Shown here one piece after another: positions 43,421-51,677 of a stretch of DNA of 64,000 nt; position 1 is the first letter of the stretch, and each line of letters begins with the position of its first letter. The notes beneath the pieces were generated by a model, which was not told the DNA's origin, ran no database searches, and was given only the letters and a program-made list of their open reading frames with translations. The position numbers and the translations under genes are program-made. The stretch spans positions 434,001 through 498,000 of the forward strand of contig NZ_LIWB01000004.1 of NCBI RefSeq assembly GCF_001905725.1, in the 5' to 3' direction. This DNA comes from Streptomyces sp. CB02400 (GTDB taxonomy: Bacteria; Actinomycetota; Actinomycetes; Streptomycetales; Streptomycetaceae).

Positions 43421-44365
43421 TCAGGCGGTGTCGAGGACGAGCCGGCCGCGGACATGGCCCTGTTCGCCGAGCGCGTGGGCCTCGGCCGCCTCGTCGAGCC
43501 GGAACACCCGCTCCACCGAGGGCCGCAGCCGCCCGGCCGTCAGCAGCGGGACGATCCGGTCGCCGAGCAGCGCGGCGTCCGGACGCACGTACGTGAATCC
43601 GGCGCGCACACCGCGCTGTTCGGCGGCCTTGCGGTGCTCGGGGCCCTCGCCCTTGAGCGTGACGACGATCCCGCCCGGCCGGACGACGTCGAGCAGCCGG
43701 AAGAACTCCGCGCCGCCCACCGGGTCCACGGCCACGTCGACGTCCTTCACCTCGCGGACCATGTCGTGGCTGATGACGTCCGCGGCGCCCAGGCCCCGGA
43801 CGAACTCCCGGTTGCGGGCCGAGGCGGTGCCGACGACCTCGGCGCCCGCGTCCGCCGCGAGCTGCACCGCGACGTGCCCCACGCCGCCCGCCGCGCCGGG
43901 CACCAGCACCCGCTGCCCGGCGCGCACACCACCGTGCTCGAAGAGGGTCTGCCAGGCGGTGAGCGCGACCATCGGCACCGCGGCCGCCTCGGTGTGGCCG
44001 AGCTCCGGCGGGGTGCGTGCGAGTTCGTCCTCGGGTGCGACGGCGTACTGGGCGTACGCGCCGGCCGGGCCGGGGAAGCGGGGCATGCCGAAGACGGCGT
44101 CGCCGACGGCGAACCGTCCGGCACCGGGGCCGGTGGCGGCCACCGTGCCCGAGAGGTCCCAGCCGAGCACGGCGGGGAAACCGGGCACCCCGACGCCGTG
44201 CCCGGCGCGGGTCGCCCAGTCGATGGCGTTGATCCCGGCCGTGTGGACCCGTACCAGGACCTCTCCGCGGCCCGGGACCGGTACGGGCAGATCACGCACC
44301 CGCAGGGTGTCGGCCGGGCCGAAGCCCTCGATGACGGCGGCGCGCATGGTGGCCTGTTCTGTCAT
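43421..44365 (-). CDS. zinc-less MDR alcohol dehydrogenase/quinone oxidoreductase
   Basis: The 314-aa NADP-dependent medium-chain reductase starts MTEQATMRAAVIEGFG and has the GroES-like fold then VLVPGAAGGVGHVAVQLA (the nucleotide-binding glycine loop). The structural and catalytic Cys/His zinc ligands are not seen, so it is a QOR-type (zinc-independent) enzyme. It is flanked by cupin and NmrA genes and probably reduces an enone, quinone or aldehyde intermediate. Confidence 0.88.
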   Translation of the reverse strand: MTEQATMRAAVIEGFGPADTLRVRDLPVPVPGRGEVLVRVHTAGINAIDWATRAGHGVGVPGFPAVLGWDLSGTVAATGPGAGRFAVGDAVFGMPRFPGPAGAYAQYAVAPEDELARTPPELGHTEAAAVPMVALTAWQTLFEHGGVRAGQRVLVPGAAGGVGHVAVQLAADAGAEVVGTASARNREFVRGLGAADVISHDMVREVKDVDVAVDPVGGAEFFRLLDVVRPGGIVVTLKGEGPEHRKAAEQRGVRAGFTYVRPDAALLGDRIVPLLTAGRLRPSVERVFRLDEAAEAHALGEQGHVRGRLVLDTA

Positions 44366-44405
44366 GCCGTCCGGTTTTCCTCTCGTACGTCGTCCGGGGT
44401 GCGGC

Positions 44406-44918
44406 TCAGGGAGCGAGCTGGAGGTCGTGGAGCGGTGCGAGGTCCACGATCATCTGCTTCTGTTCGGGCGTCAGCGGCAGCGGCGCCTCGCCGGCCCGCG
44501 CCTCCTGGCCTATCTCGGTGAAGAACTCCTCGAGGTAGGCCGGGGTGAACATGAAGAGCATGTGCGCGGTCTGGAGGCCGACGTTGCGGAAGCGGTGCCG
44601 GGTCCCGCGCGGCACGAACACGAAGTCGCCGGTGCCCGCGGTGAACGTCTTCTCGCCGTTCAGGAACTCGATGGTGCCGCTGAGGATGTAGAAGGCCTCG
44701 TCGGCCCGCGGGTGGATGTGCGCGGGCGGTCCGCCGCCCGGCGGCACGGTGGCCTCGGCCAGGGTCAGCGAGCCGCCGGTGTTCTCGCGGGTCGCCTTGA
44801 AGGTGTAGATGGCGTCACCGAACCAGAGGGTCGGGCCGGTGCCCGCCGGGTGGTGGACGACGGCGCCTTCCGGGTGGTCGCCGACCGGTGCCGTACCGGT
44901 CTCGGCCGTGGTCGTCAT
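44406..44918 (-). CDS. cupin-fold protein
   Basis: The 170-aa protein has a cupin core with metal-site motif HIHPRADEAFYILSG and a second motif around GDFVFVPRGTRHRFRN. It could be a ring-cleaving dioxygenase or a small-molecule isomerase. It is located 29 nt after the BFD-like stop and 40 nt before the alcohol dehydrogenase. The extension after the cupin core (FTPAYLEEFFTEIGQ) is of unknown role. Confidence 0.8.
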   Translation of the reverse strand: MTTTAETGTAPVGDHPEGAVVHHPAGTGPTLWFGDAIYTFKATRENTGGSLTLAEATVPPGGGPPAHIHPRADEAFYILSGTIEFLNGEKTFTAGTGDFVFVPRGTRHRFRNVGLQTAHMLFMFTPAYLEEFFTEIGQEARAGEAPLPLTPEQKQMIVDLAPLHDLQLAP

Positions 44919-44947
44919 GAGGACTCCCGAGGGGTGAGGGGGACGGG

Positions 44948-46600
44948 TCAGAGGCGGAACAGGCCGGGGTCGTCGACGACGACGTCCAGCAGGACCGGGC
45001 CGTCCGCGTGCAGGGCGTCCCGCAGCGCCGTCCGCAGGCCCTCGGGCGAGTCGATCCGCTCGCCGCGCACGCCGAAGCCGCGGGCGATCTGCGCCATGTC
45101 GACGCCGCTGAGGTCGTAGCCCGCCTCCCAGGACTTCTGGTCCTGCAGGTAGTACTTGAGGGACAGGTAGCCGGCGTTGTCGGGGATGACGTAGGTGACC
45201 GGCAGGTTGTGCCGCGCCGCGGTCCACAGGGAGTGCAGCGTGTACTGGGCCGAGCCCTCGCCGACGACGACCACGGCCCGGCGGTCGGGGCGGGCGAGCG
45301 CGTAGCCGACGGCGCCGGCGAACGGGAAGCCGAGGGCGCCGCTCGCGGTGGCGAAGTAGCCGTTGCCGGCGCCGAGCGGGATCTGCTCGTGGAAGTCCGC
45401 GCGGGCGATGGGCAGTTCCTCGAACAGTACGGCGTTGTCGGGGAGTTCCTTGGACAGCAGGTGGAAGAGGTACGCCTGGGTGAGCGGGGTCGACGCCTCC
45501 GGCACCGCCACCGGTTCGCGTACCGGCGTCAGTTCGGCGCGGGGGCGCTGCCGCACCAGCGGTACGAGACCCTTGACCACCGCGCCGGGCGGGGCGATGA
45601 AGGCGCGGTCGGCCAGGGTGGCCGCGGCTGCCTGCGGGTCGTCGGTGACGTGCAGGAACTCCACGTCCGCGGTGAGCGTCGGGCGGGGGCTGCGGTCCAG
45701 GTCGGCCGGTGCGGTGGAGAACAGGTCCCAGGCCGTGAACAGGGTGAACGCCGGCCCGCCGAGGACGACGACCACGTCGTGCTGGGCGGCCAGCCGCTCG
45801 TTGATCAGCTCGGGGATGGGCGGCAGCACACCGGCGAACAGCGGGTGGTCCTCGGGGAACGCGCCGCGGTTCCACACCGGGGCGCCCCACACGCGCGCGT
45901 TGAGCTTCTCGGCGAGGGCGATCAGGTCGGCGCGGGCGCCCTGCGCGTCCACCGGGCCGCCCGCGATCAGGCCGGGCCGCTCGGCGCCGTCGAGGGCCGC
46001 GGCGATTTGGTCGAGCGCCGCCGGGTCGGGGACGACGGCGCGTTCCACGCGCGCGACGCGCAGCGGCTCGGGGTCGGCGGGACGTACCCAGTCGTCCTCG
46101 GGCACGGCGACGAACACCGGCCCCTGCGGCGCCTGCCGGGCGATCTGGTACGCCTGGGCGATCATCGCCGGGACGTCCTGCGGCCGCGCGGGCTCGCCGG
46201 CCCACTTGATGTACGGCTTGGGGAGCTGGGTGGCGTCCTTGGCGACCAGGAAGGGCTCGCCGAGCAGCATCTTGCGGGCCTGCTGCCCTCCGAGGATCAC
46301 CATCGGGGTCTTCGCGGACGCGGCGGTGTAGACGCTGCCCATCGCGTTGGCGAGGCCCGGCCCGCCGTTGATGATCACCAGCGCGGGTTCGCCGGTGGCC
46401 TGGGCGTAGCCGTCGGCCATGCCGACGACGGCGGCCTCCTGCAGGCCCATCACGAACCGGAACTCACCTTCGAGCCAGTTCTCGAAGAGCTTCATCTCAC
46501 TGTGGCTCGGGTTGCTGAAGACGGTCGTCAGACCCAGCTTGCGCAACACGTCCAGCGTTGCGTCGCGTACGGTCCGGCCGCCGGCGTCGGTCACGGTCAC
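44948..46600 (-). CDS. benzoylformate-decarboxylase-family ThDP enzyme with altered active site
   Basis: GTG 46600 (GGAGAG upstream) gives 550 aa. The overall order matches MdlC: NPSHSEMKLFENW, LQEAAVVGMADGYAQ (E55), WAGEPARP and PQGPVFVAVPEDDW. Three active-site features depart from BFD: the His of LHSAAGTGNAMG is Asn (N78), the cofactor motif GDG is GEG (VVGEGSAQY) and the closing NN is DN (IPDNAGY). It may decarboxylate a different 2-oxo acid, act as a carboligase, or bind cofactor weakly. It is 123 nt downstream of the MFS gene with a terminator in between, so it may have its own promoter. Confidence 0.85.
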   Translation of the reverse strand: MTVTDAGGRTVRDATLDVLRKLGLTTVFSNPSHSEMKLFENWLEGEFRFVMGLQEAAVVGMADGYAQATGEPALVIINGGPGLANAMGSVYTAASAKTPMVILGGQQARKMLLGEPFLVAKDATQLPKPYIKWAGEPARPQDVPAMIAQAYQIARQAPQGPVFVAVPEDDWVRPADPEPLRVARVERAVVPDPAALDQIAAALDGAERPGLIAGGPVDAQGARADLIALAEKLNARVWGAPVWNRGAFPEDHPLFAGVLPPIPELINERLAAQHDVVVVLGGPAFTLFTAWDLFSTAPADLDRSPRPTLTADVEFLHVTDDPQAAAATLADRAFIAPPGAVVKGLVPLVRQRPRAELTPVREPVAVPEASTPLTQAYLFHLLSKELPDNAVLFEELPIARADFHEQIPLGAGNGYFATASGALGFPFAGAVGYALARPDRRAVVVVGEGSAQYTLHSLWTAARHNLPVTYVIPDNAGYLSLKYYLQDQKSWEAGYDLSGVDMAQIARGFGVRGERIDSPEGLRTALRDALHADGPVLLDVVVDDPGLFRL

Positions 46601-46672
46601 GGTCTCTCTCCAGGGGGTTCGGCACGGTGGGAACGGAAGGGACGGCGCAGGGCCGGGCGGGGCGGGGCCGGT

Positions 46673-46716
46673 GCCCACCCCGCCCCCGCGCCGGGGGACG
46701 CGGGGGCGGGGTGGGC
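46673..46716 (-). terminator. 18-bp hairpin terminator of the MFS gene
   Basis: A perfect 18-bp GC stem (46673-46690 with 46699-46716) with an 8-nt loop follows the MFS stop by 7 nt. It splits the leftward cluster into two transcription units. Confidence 0.85.
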
Positions 46717-46723
46717 GCCGGGG

Positions 46724-47998
46724 TCAACCGCGGGTGGTCAGGGGCGCGCCGGCCGCCGGGTCGGCGACGGGCGCGGGGGCCGGGGTAGCCGGGTCGGCGA
46801 CGGGCGCGGGGGCCGGGGCCTCGGGGAGCTTGAGGAAGCGGGTGGCCCATACGGCGGGTAGGGCGATCACCGCCGCGATCAGGGCGACCAGGGGCACGTC
46901 GGCGACACCGTAGGCGTCGAGCGCCCAGCCGCCGACGGCCGCGCCGGAGGCGACGCCGACGTTGGCCGCGGAGGCGCCCAGGGTCGCCGCCAGGTCGCCG
47001 CCCTCACCGGCCAGCGAGATGACCCGGAGCTGGAGCGACGGGGTGACACCGAAACCGACGATGCCCCAGCCGGCCAGGGCCAGACCGACGAGGAGGGCGT
47101 TGCCGCCGAAGGTGTACAGGCCGAGCAGCGCCACGACCAGGACCAGGTTGCCGACGAAGAGCGTCATGGAGGCGTTGATGTCGGCGAACCGCCCTCCGGC
47201 GATCGTGCCGATCGCGCTGAACACGCCGAAGACCAGCAGGAACGCGCTCACCGCGCCGCCGGAGATGCCGGTGACGTCCTCCAGGAAGGGGGCGAGGTAG
47301 GTGAAGGCGACGAACTGCGAGCCCATCAGCAGCACCCCGGCCGCCAGCATGGCCAGGACCCGCGGGTGGAAGGCGTGCCGGGCCTGGGCGGCGAGGCCGC
47401 CGGAGCCGCTGCCGTGCACGGACGGCACGAACGCCAGGATCGCGGCCAGCGCGAGGACGCCCAGGACGACGACACCGGCGAAGGTGGCCTGCCAGCCGAG
47501 CCCCTGCCCGAGCAGCGTGCCGAGGGGGACACCGAGCACGGTCGACACGGAGATCCCGCCGAAGACCAGGCCGACGGCCTGCCCCCGGTGTTCCGGGGCG
47601 ACCAGGCCGGTCGCCACCGCGGAGGCCGCGCCCAGGAACAGGCCGTGCAGCGCGCCGCACAGCGCGCGGGCGACGATCAGCAGCCCGAACGCCCCGGCGA
47701 AGACGGCCACCAGGTTGCCGAGGACGAACACGCCGAGGGCGGACCACAGCAGGACGCGCCGGGGCATGCGGATGGTCGCCGCGGTGATGAGCGGACCGCC
47801 GATGGAGATGCCGAGGGCGTAGGCGGTGACCAGCAGTCCCGCCGTGCTGAGGGACACGTCCAGGTCGTCGGCGATCAGGCCGAGGACACCGACGATGACC
47901 AGTTCGGCGGTGCCGATGACGAACGCCCCCAGGCCCAGGGAGGCGAGTGCGAGCCTGCTGCGCCGCGCGCCGGGCTCGGTTGCGGTGGCGGTACTCAT
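46724..47998 (-). CDS. MFS transporter (DHA1/arabinose-efflux-like)
   Basis: The 424-aa protein has 12 hydrophobic segments. The second loop has the MFS signature region (MPRRVLLWSALGVFVLGN) and the protein starts with the typical LALASLGLGAFVIGTAEL. The C-terminus ends in a repeated APAPVADPAT/APAPVADPAA tail encoded by a short in-frame repeat. It probably exports the cluster's product or a toxic intermediate. Confidence 0.88.
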   Translation of the reverse strand: MSTATATEPGARRSRLALASLGLGAFVIGTAELVIVGVLGLIADDLDVSLSTAGLLVTAYALGISIGGPLITAATIRMPRRVLLWSALGVFVLGNLVAVFAGAFGLLIVARALCGALHGLFLGAASAVATGLVAPEHRGQAVGLVFGGISVSTVLGVPLGTLLGQGLGWQATFAGVVVLGVLALAAILAFVPSVHGSGSGGLAAQARHAFHPRVLAMLAAGVLLMGSQFVAFTYLAPFLEDVTGISGGAVSAFLLVFGVFSAIGTIAGGRFADINASMTLFVGNLVLVVALLGLYTFGGNALLVGLALAGWGIVGFGVTPSLQLRVISLAGEGGDLAATLGASAANVGVASGAAVGGWALDAYGVADVPLVALIAAVIALPAVWATRFLKLPEAPAPAPVADPATPAPAPVADPAAGAPLTTRG

Positions 47999-48041
47999 GG
48001 GTGAGCCCTTCCTTCGACTCGATGACGGGGTGGGGCGCCGG

Positions 48042-48521
48042 TCAGGCGTACTGCAGGTTGAGCTCGGCGATACGGCCGTCGCGCACGTCGAACTCGTAGT
48101 TGGCCTCGAAGCCGCCGGTCCCGCCGGGGGCGAAGCGGACGAGCAGGGTGGTGCCGCCCGGCTTGGGCGTGTTCTTCAGGACGGTGAGCCGCCCGCCGAT
48201 CACCTCGTTGTCGGCCCAGTCCCGGATCTCGTCCCGGCCGTTGAACTCCCGGCCGACGTCGATGAGCCGGGCGTCCGGGTGGAAGGCGTCGACCAGGGCG
48301 TCCAGGTCCTCGGCGGCCACCGCGTCGACGTACGCCTGCGCGGCGGAGGGGACCTCCTCCTCACCGGCGGCGGCCTCCTGCGGCGACGGCGCACCGTCGG
48401 CCGAGCGGCTGGTGGCCGGGGCCTCGGGGGTCTCCGGGGCGGCGGACCCGGTGTCCGAATCCGAACACGCCGTCAGCAGGGCGGCGGACAGGGCGAGCGG
48501 GAGCAGTATGCGGTGCCTCAC
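48042..48521 (-). CDS. SnoaL/NTF2-fold lipoprotein
   Basis: GTG 48521 is preceded by AAAGGAGA. The signal peptide ends in lipobox LLTAC, so the 159-aa protein should be lipidated and anchored outside the membrane. A low-complexity linker (TPEAPATSRSADGAP) precedes an NTF2/SnoaL-like domain (AAQAYVDAVAAEDLDALVDAFHPDA). It is unusual to find a SnoaL domain as a lipoprotein, and it sits between SDR and MFS genes, so it may bind the exported compound. Confidence 0.83.
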   Translation of the reverse strand: MRHRILLPLALSAALLTACSDSDTGSAAPETPEAPATSRSADGAPSPQEAAAGEEEVPSAAQAYVDAVAAEDLDALVDAFHPDARLIDVGREFNGRDEIRDWADNEVIGGRLTVLKNTPKPGGTTLLVRFAPGGTGGFEANYEFDVRDGRIAELNLQYA

Positions 48522-48563
48522 GGCACTCTCCTTTTGTCTGTAAGGACTGGGGGCGGCACCGGG

Positions 48564-49265
48564 TCACCACGGGATCCTCCGCCGGTTGCGGAAGAACCCG
48601 CCGGTGGGCCCGGAGTCGGGCAGCGTGGCCAGCCAGGTCACCGTGTCGGCGCCCTTCTCGACGCCGGTGGGCGCCCAGGACCCGCCCATGTCGGTGCGCA
48701 CCCAGCCGGGGCAGACGGCGTTGACCTTCACCGCGGGCCCGGCGGCGGACGACACCACCAGCGTCAGCGCGTTGAGCGCGGCCTTGGAGACGCCGTACGC
48801 GGCGGGCGACGGCACGTTGTCGGTCATGGCCCCCAGCCCGGAGGAGACGTTCACCACGCGGCCCCAGCCACGCCGTGCCATCGCCGGCACGAAGACCTGG
48901 CAGGTGTGGAAGGCGCCCATCAGGTTCACGTCGAGGGCCTCCCGCCAGGTGGCCTCGTCGAGCTCGAAGAACGAGTCCGTGGGATAGACGCCGGCGTTGT
49001 TGACCAGCACGTCGACCTCGATGCCCGCGTCGGTGAGCCGCCGCGCGCACGCGTCGACGCTCACGCGGCCGGTGACGTCCAGCTCCTCGACGCGGATCCG
49101 GGCGCCGGCGCCCTCGAGGCCCCGGGCCGCCTCCTGGCCGCGCGCGGTGTCGCGTGCGGCCAGGACGACGTCGAGGCCGGCCCGGACGAGCTGGCGGCAG
49201 GTCTCCAGGCCGATGCCCCGGTTGCCGCCGGTGACGAGTGCGGTGCGGGTCGTGGTGCGGGTCAT
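48564..49265 (-). CDS. short-chain dehydrogenase/reductase (carbonyl-reductase-like)
   Basis: The 233-aa SDR has TGGNRGIG (Rossmann), NNAG, catalytic YGVSK (within PAAYGVSKAAL) and PGWVRTDM. The pattern matches plant/animal carbonyl reductase-like SDRs. It follows the MIase-like gene by 11 nt. NADPH use is likely from the AARDTARG segment after beta2. Confidence 0.9.
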   Translation of the reverse strand: MTRTTTRTALVTGGNRGIGLETCRQLVRAGLDVVLAARDTARGQEAARGLEGAGARIRVEELDVTGRVSVDACARRLTDAGIEVDVLVNNAGVYPTDSFFELDEATWREALDVNLMGAFHTCQVFVPAMARRGWGRVVNVSSGLGAMTDNVPSPAAYGVSKAALNALTLVVSSAAGPAVKVNAVCPGWVRTDMGGSWAPTGVEKGADTVTWLATLPDSGPTGGFFRNRRRIPW

Positions 49266-49276
49266 GGGGAGCCTGC

Positions 49277-49585
49277 TCAGACCTTGTAGCGCTGCTTGAC
49301 GTCCTCGGCGAAGCCGAGGTAGTCGCGCAGCGGCCAGACCTCCTCGAACTCCAGGTACTCGCGCATCGGCAGCCGGCCCAGCGCGGTGCGGTCCAGCTCC
49401 TCGGCGTCGGGCGAGTCGATGATCGCGATGACCCGCTTCTGCGCGGCCACCTTCCAGATGCCCACGCAGAAGCCGGAGTCGACCGTCTCCTGGGCGTGCA
49501 CGGCCTCGTCCTGTTCGAGTTCCCAGAGCTCGTCGAGGGTGATGCGGCCCTCGTGGTTCCACTTCATCTGGACGTAGAAGAGCAT
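49277..49585 (-). CDS. muconolactone-isomerase-like ABM-fold protein
   Basis: The 102-aa protein begins MLFYVQMKWNHEGRITLDELWELE and contains FCVGIWKVAAQKRVIAIIDSPDAEELDR. It matches the MIase/ferredoxin-like dimeric fold. In beta-ketoadipate metabolism such proteins isomerise muconolactone, but related versions occur in unrelated pathways, and no CatA/CatB is here, so the reaction is unknown. It is tightly packed between ankyrin (43 nt) and SDR (11 nt). Confidence 0.78.
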   Translation of the reverse strand: MLFYVQMKWNHEGRITLDELWELEQDEAVHAQETVDSGFCVGIWKVAAQKRVIAIIDSPDAEELDRTALGRLPMREYLEFEEVWPLRDYLGFAEDVKQRYKV

Positions 49586-49628
49586 GGCGGACTCCCGTCG
49601 TACGGAGGGTCGGTGAGCGGGGCGGACC

Positions 49629-50663
49629 TCAGCGCGCGGCGCGGTCGCGGATGAGTGCGGTCAGGGCGTGGTCGGTGCCGAAGACCTCGGCGGCCAGGTC
49701 GAGGGGGGTCTTGCCGTCGTGGCCGACCGCGTCGAGGCGGGCCCCCGCTTCGACGAGGGTGCGCGCGCAGTCCTCGTAGCCGTGCCACAGGGAGTCGTGC
49801 AGCGGGGTGTAGCCGTTGGTGGCGCCCTGGAAGTCCAGGTCGATGCCGTCCTGGCGGACCAGGTCGGCGGTGATGCCGGCGTGCCCGTTGTAGACGGCCT
49901 TGTGCAGCGGCACCGCGCCGAAGGTCGGCTCGACGGCGTTGACGTCGGCGCCCGCGGCGAGCAGCAGCCGCACGATCTCGGTGTGGCCGTCGCGGGAGGC
50001 GACCAGCAGCGGGGTGTGGCTGTCGTTGAAGCCGCCCAGGTTCGGGAAGCGCTCGTCGACCTCGGCACCGCCGTCGAGCAGCTTGCGGACCCGTTCCGTG
50101 TCGCCCTCGGTGACGGCGGCCATCAGCTCCTGGCGGCCCACGGCCTCCTCGTCGCCGCGGCGGCGGGCGTCGAGGTGCCGCTCGGCCTCCAGCAGCCGCT
50201 CCTTGCCGAAGGTGTTGACGTTCAGCTCGTACTCGAAGTGCTGCTCCAGCGAGAAGCCGTAGTGCGTGTACACCTTCAGGCTCGCGCCCCGGTCCAGCAG
50301 GTACCGGGCGATGTCCGGGAACTTGTACCAGAGCGCGTCCATCAGGGCGGTGTGCCCGGTGGTCGGGGCGACGGCGTCCACGAACGCGCCGGCCTCGACC
50401 AGGGCGCGCACCACGTCGAGGCTGCCGCCCTGGCAGGCCTTGTGCAGCGCGGTGGCGCCGGCCCGGCGGTCCGCGGTGAGCACGTCGGCCCCCGCCGCGA
50501 TCAGGACCCGTACGGTCAGGGCGTCCGCCTGGCCGGCGGCGATCATCAGCGCGGTGAGGCCGGAGGCGTCGTCGCGGGTGCCGGGGTCCGCGCCGGCGTC
50601 CAGCAGCCGTAAGGCCCCGGCGGTGTCCCGGCCGCGCACGGCGGCGATCAGTTCGGTGCTCAT
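49629..50663 (-). CDS. ankyrin-repeat protein
   Basis: The 344-aa cytosolic protein has about nine ankyrin repeats (GLTALMIAAGQADALTVRVL, GATALHKACQGGSLDVVRAL, NGYTPLHDSLWHGYEDCART) in two blocks separated by a helical spacer (FEYELNVNTFGKERLLEAERHLDARR). No signal peptide or enzyme domain is present. Its ATG overlaps the stop of the NTF2-fold gene by one nucleotide. Ankyrin proteins are uncommon in bacterial catabolic operons and probably assemble the neighbouring enzymes or regulate them. Confidence 0.92.
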   Translation of the reverse strand: MSTELIAAVRGRDTAGALRLLDAGADPGTRDDASGLTALMIAAGQADALTVRVLIAAGADVLTADRRAGATALHKACQGGSLDVVRALVEAGAFVDAVAPTTGHTALMDALWYKFPDIARYLLDRGASLKVYTHYGFSLEQHFEYELNVNTFGKERLLEAERHLDARRRGDEEAVGRQELMAAVTEGDTERVRKLLDGGAEVDERFPNLGGFNDSHTPLLVASRDGHTEIVRLLLAAGADVNAVEPTFGAVPLHKAVYNGHAGITADLVRQDGIDLDFQGATNGYTPLHDSLWHGYEDCARTLVEAGARLDAVGHDGKTPLDLAAEVFGTDHALTALIRDRAAR

Positions 50664-51109
50664 CAGGCGGCCGCCTTGTCCGTGGTGTCCCCGCGCAGCG
50701 CGCGGATGATCTGCGACGGGTCGGTGTACGACTTCCAGCGGACGATCTTTCCGCCGCGGACGGAGAGCAGCTGGACGAATTCGATCTCGAATTCGACGCC
50801 GGTCTCCCTGACCACCGAAACCTCGTGGATCACGCCGGCGGCCTGCGTACCGTCGACCACGAGGTTGGTCAGCTTCTCGAATTTCACCTCGACGGCCTCG
50901 GTGAAGATCTTCAGGGTGTCGAGCACGGCGTCCCGGCCCCGGTAGGAGCCGATCCACTTCATGTCGTCGTTGTAGCCGGGCACCGGCGCGTAGTTGATCC
51001 ACTCGACGTCCTCGGCCAGCGTGTCGAGCGCGGTGTCGAAATCGCCGCCGGAAAGCGCGTCGAACCACCGCTGGGCGACTTTCCGGGTCTCTTCGGTGAG
51101 GTCACTCAT
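50663..51109 (-). CDS. NTF2/SnoaL-fold protein
   Basis: The 148-aa protein (ATG 51109; GTG 51112 alternative) reads KVAQRWFDALSGGDFDTALDTLAEDVEWINYAPVPGYND and is a ketosteroid-isomerase/SnoaL-like fold. The Asp-rich pocket (EDVEWINY, DDMKW) could be a base or ligand site. It overlaps the ankyrin start by one nucleotide, linking both in translation. Second of three such folds in the cluster. Confidence 0.85.
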   Translation of the reverse strand: MSDLTEETRKVAQRWFDALSGGDFDTALDTLAEDVEWINYAPVPGYNDDMKWIGSYRGRDAVLDTLKIFTEAVEVKFEKLTNLVVDGTQAAGVIHEVSVVRETGVEFEIEFVQLLSVRGGKIVRWKSYTDPSQIIRALRGDTTDKAAA

Positions 51110-51209
51110 CACGTCTCCTCGACAGGCATTCGGGAATCACCGGAAACACCGGAAATGATTCGCGGACCGCCGCTGAAGCGGCAAGAAAAGGGGGGTCGAC
51201 TTCCTGACC

Positions 51210-51677
51210 TCAGCCCCGCTCGGACTGCGCCTCGGCGGCCCGGGCGAGCAGGTGCTGGTTTCCGTCGGCCCAGGTGGCGGTCATCTCGACGCCGTTGATG
51301 CGCCAGCCCTCCCCGGTGCGCGCCAGGTCGAAGCGGTACCTGCCGCCGAGGGTCCACAGCGGGCCGCCGTGCTCGTTCGGCATCCGGTGGGTCGCCTGGA
51401 ACATGGCGGTGGCCACCGCCGTGTCGCCCTCGACGTCCACGAGGTAGTTGCTGAGCAGGTGCTGGGTGGTGGTGAAGCTGCCCAGCAGCCCCGACCAGGC
51501 GCCGATCAGCTCCTTGCGGTTGAGCACGGCGGGCTCGCCGCCGTTGAGGCTCGTGTAGTCGAGCCGGATCTCCTCGCTGAACACCTCCGCGAGCGCCTCC
51601 CAGGCGCCCGAGTCGATGTACCAGGCCATACGGGTGCAGGTGTCGATGACGTCCAGGCGGTCGGCCACGGAGCTCAT
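51210..51677 (-). CDS. SnoaL-like domain protein (SnoaL_4)
   Basis: The 155-aa protein (ADRLDVIDTCTRMAWYIDSGAWEALAEVFSEEIRLDYTSLNGGE) is a third NTF2/SnoaL-fold protein. Its start overlaps the LtrA stop by 4 nt. SnoaL_4 proteins cyclise or dehydrate polyketide-like substrates, but no PKS is nearby. It probably acts on the same small molecule as the other cluster enzymes. Confidence 0.85.
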   Translation of the reverse strand: MSSVADRLDVIDTCTRMAWYIDSGAWEALAEVFSEEIRLDYTSLNGGEPAVLNRKELIGAWSGLLGSFTTTQHLLSNYLVDVEGDTAVATAMFQATHRMPNEHGGPLWTLGGRYRFDLARTGEGWRINGVEMTATWADGNQHLLARAAEAQSERG

